Under the pieces are notes generated by a model. It was given only the letters and a program-made list of their open reading frames with translations, was not told where the DNA came from and searched no databases. The translations under genes and the position numbers were made by a program. Source: Polyangiaceae bacterium (GTDB lineage: Bacteria; Myxococcota_A; Polyangia; Polyangiales; Polyangiaceae). Taken from it: a stretch of DNA of 11,229 nt. This document shows, piece by piece, positions 7,008 through 11,229 of this stretch; the first letter of the stretch is position 1; the number at the start of each line of letters is the position of its first letter. The stretch is taken from NCBI GenBank assembly GCA_025934595.1, contig JAICXU010000036.1:1-11229 (forward strand). Direction: 5' to 3'.

Positions 7008-8192
7008 TTGCGTGCAAAAATCATTTGGGGGATGGGTCTCGCCGGTGCGACCGCTGCGCTCGCGATCGCTTGCTCGAGCTCGAGCTCGGGTCCGGGCGAC
7101 ACGTCGGGCGACGGCGGCGGCGGTGATTCGGCCACGTTCGTGCTCGGGAAAGCCAATGGCACCGTCGACAAATTTTCGACCGGCCCCACCATGCCGAGCC
7201 CGCGCGCGAATCACTGCGCGGTCGCGACGGACGGCTACCTCGTCGTGATCGGCGGCAACTACAAGGACACGGCGTCCGGAAATTTCGTGAATCTCGCCAG
7301 CGTCGACGCCGCGAAGATCAACGACGTGGACGGATCCCTTGGCGCTTGGAAGACGATCGGCCAGACGCCTTCTCCGGTGAACTCGTGCACCGCCGCCGCG
7401 TTCGGAAACACGATCTATTTGCTCGACGGAATCTACGACGACGCGAACGCCGGCGGAAAGGTGTATTCTGCAAGTATCGGCGCGGACGGCACTCTTGGCG
7501 CATTCCAATCGATCGGCCTCATGCCGAACGACAGCGACGTCTACGCGAGCACGGCGTGGATCGACGGGCCCGACGGCGGCGAGACGCTGAACGTCTTCAA
7601 TTCCGTCTTGAGCCACCCCATCACGGACGACGCCGGATTCGTGATCACCGACGACGCCGGAAATGAAATCGTCGACGACGCCGGCGCGCTCACGGTCTTG
7701 CATTCGCCTCTCTCGAGCATCGCGTGGACCGAAGCTCCGTTCTTGAATGCGTTCCGCGGATCTCCCGAGCTCGCGTACACGAGCGGATTCCTCTACGCGA
7801 TGGGCGGCTATCCGGGATCGGCAGACGGCGGACCGCCCGATTTTCCGATGGAGGCGTTCGGTGCGGCTCGACAGAACGGATCGATCGGCGCTTCTTTTCC
7901 CGCGACGGAGCTTCCGAAGGCGACGATGTTTGCCGAGGCCGTGGCCGTCGACGGGTTCGTGTTCGTCGTCGGCGGTCGCGATGACATCTTCAGCGGAACG
8001 CCGCGCGCCGACGTGCTTTCCGCGCCCATAAGCTCCGACGGATCGCTCGGAGCCTGGACCGCGCAGACACCGATGCCCGAGCCGCGCACGAATGGGCGCG
8101 TCGTCGTTTCGGGAAACTTCCTGTACGTGACGGGCGGCGGCAACGACGGCCCGGGCGTCGATTCCGTGTATATTACACGTGTTCGATTCTGA
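7008..8192 (+). CDS. Kelch-like beta-propeller lipoprotein
   Basis: The product is a 394-aa surface or periplasmic lipoprotein of unknown role. From a TTG start at 7008 the N-terminus is MRAKIIWGMGLAGATAALAIAC: two basic residues, a hydrophobic core and the lipobox LAIAC with Cys22. The Ser after the Cys suggests outer-membrane sorting by the E. coli rule. The ATG at 7032 is the alternative start (386 aa), but it leaves no positive charge before the hydrophobic core. A Ser/Gly/Asp-rich tether (23-41) follows. The body holds Kelch-like blades, each with a Gly-Gly pair after a hydrophobic strand: YLVVIGGNY (77-85), FLYAMGGYPG (261-270), FVFVVGGRDD (317-326), FLYVTGGGND (371-380), and a divergent one near IYLLDGIYDD. 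A linker of the type DGSLGAW recurs at 108-114, 160-166, 290-295 and 344-350. Such propellers usually mediate binding; no enzymatic motif is visible. It converges with the CBS gene, with 12 bp between stops. Confidence 0.88.
   Translation: MRAKIIWGMGLAGATAALAIACSSSSSGPGDTSGDGGGGDSATFVLGKANGTVDKFSTGPTMPSPRANHCAVATDGYLVVIGGNYKDTASGNFVNLASVDAAKINDVDGSLGAWKTIGQTPSPVNSCTAAAFGNTIYLLDGIYDDANAGGKVYSASIGADGTLGAFQSIGLMPNDSDVYASTAWIDGPDGGETLNVFNSVLSHPITDDAGFVITDDAGNEIVDDAGALTVLHSPLSSIAWTEAPFLNAFRGSPELAYTSGFLYAMGGYPGSADGGPPDFPMEAFGAARQNGSIGASFPATELPKATMFAEAVAVDGFVFVVGGRDDIFSGTPRADVLSAPISSDGSLGAWTAQTPMPEPRTNGRVVVSGNFLYVTGGGNDGPGVDSVYITRVRF
7620..7691 (+). repeat. Three tandem 24-bp units encoding [IV][TV]DDAG octapeptides
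   Basis: Three consecutive 24-base units encode ITDDAGFV, ITDDAGNE and IVDDAGAL (residues 205-228 of the lipoprotein). All three share ATC at the start and GACGACGCCGG in the middle. They form an acidic loop inserted in the middle of the propeller, next to the blade that lacks a Gly-Gly pair. The strong nucleotide identity suggests recent slippage or duplication. Confidence 0.9.
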
Positions 8193-8204
8193 TCGCGCCG
8201 CGAT

Positions 8205-8699
8205 TCATCCCGGATATCGGCCGGTGATGTAATCCTCGAGCGATCGGATTTGATATTCCTGCGTGCGGCTCGCCCAGCGAACGACGTCGCCGATGGAAAT
8301 GATGCCCACGATGGAGTCGTCTTCGATCACGGGCAAGTGACGACATCTTCGCTCCGTCATGATCGCCATGACTTCCTCCGGCGTCGCATCGATGCTGACG
8401 GCGACGACGTCGCGAGTCATGACCTCGCTCACGCGAGTTCGCGCGGGGTCACGACGTTTCAAGAGAACGCGCGTGAGCAGATCGCGCTCGGAGAGAATGC
8501 CGATCGGATGCGTGTCTTGCATCACGAGCAAGGCACCGACGCGTCCTGCGCAGAGTTTGTCGACGGCATCGAGTATGGGCGCGCTCTGCGCAATCGACAG
8601 CACCTCGCGGTGTGCCTTCGTTTCGAGGATGTAGCGAATCAGGTTCGTTCGCTGTCGCGGCTCGTGGGTTGCCGTGACCGGGCCTTGTTGGACTTGCAT
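8205..8699 (-). CDS. Two-CBS-domain protein
   Basis: This 164-aa protein consists almost entirely of a Bateman module. CBS1 (about residues 27-82) contains VGALLVMQDTHPIGILSERDLL. CBS2 (about 88-145) begins EVMTRDVVAVSIDATPEEVMAIM and ends RHLPVIEDDSIVGIISIGDVV. Tandem CBS domains bind adenosine nucleotides (AMP, ATP, SAM) and act as energy or ligand sensors, usually on a partner protein. There is no fused enzyme, transporter or DNA-binding domain, so the partner is unknown. The first 25 residues are polar and unlike CBS. The ATG is well supported by GAGGAGG about 5 bases upstream. An A8 tract (8727-8734 on the given strand as T8) lies in the 5' region. It is 173 bp downstream of rplC on the same strand but probably has its own promoter. 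Confidence 0.93.
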   Translation of the reverse strand: MQVQQGPVTATHEPRQRTNLIRYILETKAHREVLSIAQSAPILDAVDKLCAGRVGALLVMQDTHPIGILSERDLLTRVLLKRRDPARTRVSEVMTRDVVAVSIDATPEEVMAIMTERRCRHLPVIEDDSIVGIISIGDVVRWASRTQEYQIRSLEDYITGRYPG

Positions 8700-8775
8700 G
8701 GTGGCCTCCTCTCGTCGGAGCTCGTCTTTTTTTTGGGGTCAGCGATCGCGCGTCGGTCGGTGTTCTCCGCCTTTC

Positions 8776-8803
8776 GTTCTACCCCTCGCGACACGCGCAG
8801 CAA
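8776..8803 (-). promoter_or_regulatory. Weak candidate sigma-70 promoter for the CBS gene
   Basis: On the minus strand, TTGCTG (8803-8798) is followed after 16 bp by TAGAAC (8781-8776), which matches 4 of 6 bases of TATAAT. It would give a leader of about 70 nt before the ATG at 8699. The -35 match is only 3 of 6, so this is a tentative reading. Confidence 0.25.
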
Positions 8804-8872
8804 GCGCAGATCGCGGCCTTCGAGCTCTTCGATTTGGCCCGCGATATGCCCGCAGCAGAGCTGAATCGAGCG

Positions 8873-9538
8873 TTACTTTTCGTTCTTCGTCTTCTTCTTC
8901 ACGGCTTGGCGGATGAGGACGAGGCTGTTCTTCGAGCCCGGGATGCCGCCTTCGATGAGAAGGAGATTTTTCTCTGCGTCGACGCGTGCGACCTTGAGGC
9001 CGAGCACCGACACCGTCTCGGCGCCGTAGTGTCCGGGCATCTTGAGGTTCGGGAGCGTGCGACCCGGCGTCATGTTCGTACCGATCGATCCACCGTGACG
9101 GAAGTACTCGTGCGTGCCGTGCGATCCGACGCCGCCCGCGAAGCTCCAGCGGCGCATGACGCCCGTGAAGCCGCGGCCGCGCGTGACGCCGCGTGCGTCG
9201 ACGAATTTTCCCGCGGTGAAGATCTCGTCGAGCTTCACCGTGGCGCCCACTTCGTACTTCGCGACGAAGTCCGCCGCGACGCGGAGCTCTTTCACGTGCT
9301 GCTTCGGCGTGACGTTCGCTTTTTTGAAGGCGCCCGCGCGAGCCTTGTTGACCTTGCGCTCGGCGCGTTCGCCGAGGCCGAGGATGAGCGCGCTGTAGCC
9401 GTCTTTCTCTTGCGTGCGCTTGCCGACGACGACGAGCGGGCCGGTCTCGACGACCGTGACCCGCTGGACGTTGCCGTCCGCGCCGAAGATTTGCGTCATG
9501 CCGAGCTTTTTGCCGAAAACACCGGGATTCTGATTCAT
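8873..9538 (-). CDS. rplC: 50S ribosomal protein L3
   Basis: L3 binds 23S rRNA early in 50S assembly and sends a loop toward the peptidyl-transferase A site. The 221-aa length suits bacterial L3 (about 205-220). The hallmarks are the N-terminal FGKKLGMTQIF (8-18), TRGRGFTGVMRRW (119-131), SHGTHEYFRHGGSIG (139-153), MTPGRTLPNLKMPGHYGAE (156-174) and NLLLIEGGIPG (191-201), with a Lys-rich tail. The start at 9538 is chosen because MNQNPGVFGKKLGM is the canonical N-terminus and GGAG lies 8 bases upstream. The open frame extends another 41 codons to 9661, but that part is Arg/Pro-rich and unlike L3. Oddly, rpsJ is not upstream and rplD/rplW are not downstream, so this rplC lies outside the S10 operon. 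The loop often written RVFKGKKMAG is here RTLPNLKMPG. Confidence 0.95.
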   Translation of the reverse strand: MNQNPGVFGKKLGMTQIFGADGNVQRVTVVETGPLVVVGKRTQEKDGYSALILGLGERAERKVNKARAGAFKKANVTPKQHVKELRVAADFVAKYEVGATVKLDEIFTAGKFVDARGVTRGRGFTGVMRRWSFAGGVGSHGTHEYFRHGGSIGTNMTPGRTLPNLKMPGHYGAETVSVLGLKVARVDAEKNLLLIEGGIPGSKNSLVLIRQAVKKKTKNEK

Positions 9539-9563
9539 GTATTTTCTCCGTTGTTGGCGTTCG

Positions 9564-9579
9564 GCTTCTCGAAAGAAGC
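9564..9579 (-). promoter_or_regulatory. Hairpin with UUCG loop in the rplC 5' leader
   Basis: Read on the rplC strand, the sequence is GCTTCT-TTCG-AGAAGC: a perfect 6-bp stem closed by a UUCG tetraloop. It lies 26-41 nt upstream of the rplC ATG, just before the Shine-Dalgarno. It could influence translation or bind a ribosomal protein, but no function is shown. Confidence 0.45.
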
Positions 9580-9602
9580 TTGGACGGTTCGGACGCCGTG
9601 GC

Positions 9603-9619
9603 CCCGGAGAAATTCCGGG
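9603..9619 (-). promoter_or_regulatory. Second hairpin in the rplC 5' leader
   Basis: The arms CCCGGA and TCCGGG are perfect complements around a 5-nt loop, 65-81 nt upstream of the rplC ATG. Together with the UUCG hairpin nearer the gene it suggests a structured leader, if transcription starts beyond 9619. Confidence 0.35.
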
Positions 9620-9785
9620 AGCTCGATCGGCAGGACCCGCGGGCAGAGCCCGACGCCTCAAGAGTGAGGGGCGCGGAACTTGGCCGAAATCGACGCCTTC
9701 GTCAAGTCGAGGCCGAAATGCAGCCGGAATCAGCCCCCGAGCTCATCACGGGATGCGACGCCTTGGAAGGTAGAGCCGCGCCGCG

Positions 9786-9814
9786 TTGACAGGGCCATGC
9801 TCGCGTGCTTTAAG
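9786..9814 (+). promoter_or_regulatory. Sigma-70-type promoter for rplS
   Basis: A perfect -35 TTGACA (9786-9791) is followed after exactly 17 bp by a -10 TTTAAG (9809-9814; 4 of 6 matches to TATAAT). Transcription would start near 9821 and leave a leader of about 20 nt before the rplS ATG at 9843. A strong promoter fits a ribosomal protein gene. It also argues against any rplS start upstream of 9843, because the extended frame would begin inside the -35 box. Confidence 0.7.
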
Positions 9815-9842
9815 CCGCGTCCCTGTTTCTTTCGAGACCCCC

Positions 9843-10199
9843 ATGCACACCATTCCGAAAATCGCCGAAATCGAGTCGGCGCAGCTCCGCACCGGCCTCC
9901 CGGATTTCCGCGTCGGCGACACCGTCCGCGTCCACTATCGCATCGTCGAAGGCGACAAAGATCGCGTGCAGGTTTTTCAGGGAGTAGTCCTGAAGCGTCA
10001 TCGCGCAGGCGCGCGCAGCACGTTCACGGTCCGCAAGATCAGCTTCAACGTCGGCGTCGAGCGCGTGTTCTTGTCGCACTCGCCGCGCATCGAAAAAGTC
10101 GAAGTCGTCGCCAAGGGCGTTGTTCGCCGCGCGCGTCTCTTCTACTTGCGTGACCTCGCGGGCAAAGCTGCTCGCGTCCGCGATCAAAAAGACAACTGA
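9843..10199 (+). CDS. rplS: 50S ribosomal protein L19
   Basis: L19 lies at the 30S-50S interface of the large subunit, near L3 and L14. The 118-aa length matches the family (about 115). Characteristic segments are FRVGDTVRVHYRI (about 22-34), QVFQGVVLKRH, the signature KISFNVGVERVFLSHSPRIE (65-84; many homologues have Pro where this has Leu after VF) and VVRRARLFYLRDLAGKAARVRD at the C-terminus. The start at 9843 gives the usual short N-terminus (MHTIPKIAEIESAQL) and sits about 20 nt after the predicted transcription start. No clear Shine-Dalgarno is visible. The usual upstream partners rpsP, rimM and trmD are absent; the gene stands alone behind its own promoter, divergent from rplC. Its stop is 4 bp from the stop of the convergent yghU-like gene. 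Confidence 0.96.
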   Translation: MHTIPKIAEIESAQLRTGLPDFRVGDTVRVHYRIVEGDKDRVQVFQGVVLKRHRAGARSTFTVRKISFNVGVERVFLSHSPRIEKVEVVAKGVVRRARLFYLRDLAGKAARVRDQKDN

Positions 10200-10203
10200 T
10201 CGG

Positions 10204-11082
10204 TCACCCTCGCGCGGGTTGCCGTTTGTCTTCGGTCTTCGTGTCGAAGTCGGAAGCGTCGTGCCGTTCGCGGAGCTGCTCGCTCGGCTCGCCGAACGTG
10301 CGATTGACCATGCGTCCGCGTTTCACGGCGGGACGTTCCGCGATCACGTTCGTCCAGCGCTGCAGGTTCTCGTAGTCGTGCACCGCTAAAAACTCGCCGG
10401 CGCCGTAGACCTTGCCGAGCGCGAGCGCGCCGTACCAAGGCCACGCCGCCATGTCGGCGATCGAGTACTCGCTTCCGCCGAGATATTCGCTCTCCGCGAG
10501 ACGGCGATCGAGCACGTCGAGCTGGCGCTTCACTTCCATCGCGAAGCGATCGATCGCGTATTCGATCTTCACGGGCGCGTACGCGTAGAAGTGACCGAAT
10601 CCGCCGCCGAGATACGGCCCCGCGCCCATTTGCCAAAAGAGCCAGGAGAGCGTCTCGGTGCGCGCGGCGTGATCCTTCGGCAAGAACGCGCCGAATTTTT
10701 CGGCGAGGTAGAGGAGAATCGCGCCCGACTCGAACACGCGGACGGGTTTTTCTCCGCTGCGATCCACGAGCGCCGGGATCTTGGAGTTCGGGTTCACGCC
10801 GACGAACCCGCTGCCGAATTGCTCGCCTTCGTCGATCTTCACGAGCCACGCGTCGTACTCGGCGCCGGTGAAGCCCGCCGCGAGCAGCTCTTCGAACATG
10901 ACGGTGACCTTCACGCCGTTCGGGGTCGCGAGGGAATAGAGCTGCAGCGGATGCTTGCCGACAGGAAGCTCTTTGTCATGCGTGGGACCGGCGACGGGGC
11001 GATTGATGCTCGCGAACCGTCCGCCGCTCGGCTTGTTCCAAACCCAGATGTTCGGAGGCGTGTAGCTCGTCGGGTCGCTCAT
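10204..11082 (-). CDS. yghU: Glutathione S-transferase family protein, YghU type
   Basis: This protein is co-linear along its whole 292-aa length with what I recall of E. coli YghU (288 aa), a Nu-class glutathione transferase that binds two glutathiones and reduces disulfide bonds without a catalytic Cys. The match runs from GGRFASINRPVAGPTHDKEL and LPVGKHPLQLYS (39-50), through TPNG (53-56), NPNSKIPAL (97-105) and the glutathione-contact FESGAILLYLAEKFG (117-131), to GGGFGHFYAYAPVKIEYAI (159-177), ERPAVKRGR and the tail ERHDASDFDTKTEDKRQ. An N-terminal thioredoxin-fold domain spans about 46-132 and a helical domain about 140-256. There is no signal peptide, so it is cytoplasmic. The ATG at 11082 overlaps the TGA of the upstream gene, which suggests an operon. 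No strong Shine-Dalgarno is seen, consistent with coupling. Confidence 0.93.
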   Translation of the reverse strand: MSDPTSYTPPNIWVWNKPSGGRFASINRPVAGPTHDKELPVGKHPLQLYSLATPNGVKVTVMFEELLAAGFTGAEYDAWLVKIDEGEQFGSGFVGVNPNSKIPALVDRSGEKPVRVFESGAILLYLAEKFGAFLPKDHAARTETLSWLFWQMGAGPYLGGGFGHFYAYAPVKIEYAIDRFAMEVKRQLDVLDRRLAESEYLGGSEYSIADMAAWPWYGALALGKVYGAGEFLAVHDYENLQRWTNVIAERPAVKRGRMVNRTFGEPSEQLRERHDASDFDTKTEDKRQPARG

Positions 11083-11228
11083 GTCGGTGTCTTCGTTAAG
11101 ACGTGTTGCGCGAAAGGGAAAGGGGCAAGCGCGCGCACGTAAGGGATGTTGCCTTCCATGCGCAAGACACGCATCGCCGCTCGTGACCCTGCGCGCACGA
11201 AAGCGTCGACGAGCGCGGGATTATTTTC
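11079..11228 (-). CDS. C-terminal end of an unidentified gene upstream of yghU (truncated by window edge)
   Basis: A minus-strand frame is open from the right edge for 49 codons and stops with TGA at 11081-11079, overlapping the yghU start as ATGA. The visible residues include NNPALVDAFVRAGSRAAMRV and GNIPYVRALAPFPFAQHVL. I do not recognise the family. Third positions are about two thirds G/C, lower than in yghU but acceptable. The 4-base overlap is the main support, since such overlaps are typical of coupled genes. A second minus-strand frame through the same bases is Cys/Ser-rich and less protein-like. Confidence 0.5.
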   Translation of the reverse strand, partial: ENNPALVDAFVRAGSRAAMRVLRMEGNIPYVRALAPFPFAQHVLTKTPT

Positions 11229-11229
11229 C

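Larger units (their letters stand above)
9539..9842. other. Divergent rplC-rplS intergenic region (304 bp)
   Basis: No gene is convincing here. The region holds the 5' leaders and promoters of rplC (leftward) and rplS (rightward), two short perfect hairpins on the rplC side and a strong sigma-70-type promoter on the rplS side. A possible rplC -35 (TTGACG, 9705-9700 on the minus strand) has only a poor -10 (CAAGTT) 17 bp away, so the rplC promoter is not located. Confidence 0.7.

Noticed and set aside
6708..7703. A 331-codon minus-strand frame opposite the small acidic gene and the lipoprotein
   Set aside because: The lipobox and Kelch motifs show that the plus strand codes. The minus frame has only Arg/Val/Asp-rich shadow composition.
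8700..8734. A GGAG-type mini-hairpin followed by T8 on the plus strand, resembling a terminator
   Set aside because: The stem is only 4 bp and no plus-strand gene ends nearby. On the minus strand it is an A tract in the CBS gene leader.
9539..9661. A 41-codon N-terminal extension of L3
   Set aside because: The residues are Arg/Pro-rich and unrelated to L3, and a good Shine-Dalgarno precedes the internal canonical start.
1..11229. Mobile element, CRISPR array, defence island or toxin-antitoxin pair
   Set aside because: No transposase, integrase, repeat-spacer pattern, nuclease or typical toxin/antitoxin motif was seen on either strand.

Overview
The window is GC-rich bacterial chromosome with a strong G/C bias at third codon positions. 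It most resembles a myxobacterium (Myxococcota, Polyangia-like). Three features point that way: a very large soluble Ser/Thr kinase with AAA+ and TPR-like modules, a Kelch-type lipoprotein with a Ser/Gly-rich tether, and an exported Ala/Pro-rich orphan of a style common in that group. This assignment is inference; no marker was searched.

Layout from left to right. Bases 1-794 (+) hold the C-terminal two thirds of diaminopimelate decarboxylase (lysA). It converges on a 258-aa exported orphan (810-1586, -). A 1373-aa kinase / degenerate-cyclase / AAA+ / TPR-like protein (1714-5835, -) follows. It overlaps the 3' end of rlmE (5832-6467, -) by the four bases ATGA, so the rRNA methyltransferase and the kinase form a translationally coupled pair. 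A gap of about 210 bp separates rlmE from a small acidic orphan (6679-6954, +) and a beta-propeller lipoprotein (7008-8192, +). The lipoprotein converges on a two-CBS-domain protein (8205-8699, -). Ribosomal protein L3 (rplC, 8873-9538, -) and L19 (rplS, 9843-10199, +) are divergent across a 304-bp region that contains a very good sigma-70-type promoter for rplS. rplS converges within 4 bp on a YghU-type glutathione transferase (10204-11082, -). That gene is itself coupled by an ATGA overlap to an unidentified gene running off the right edge.

How the genes relate. Three products act on the large ribosomal subunit: RlmE (2'-O-methylation of U2552), L3 and L19. L3 and L19 are near neighbours in the 50S structure, and here they sit back to back outside their usual operons (S10 and rpsP-rimM-trmD-rplS). 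The rest is a mixture of lysine biosynthesis, signalling (kinase, CBS), redox (YghU) and cell-envelope genes.

No tRNA, rRNA, CRISPR array, insertion sequence or integrase was recognised. Nothing here is a clear new defence or mobile system. The most unusual items are the multidomain kinase, with its apparently inactive cyclase domain and TGQ octapeptide repeats, its coupling to rlmE, and the isolated rplC.
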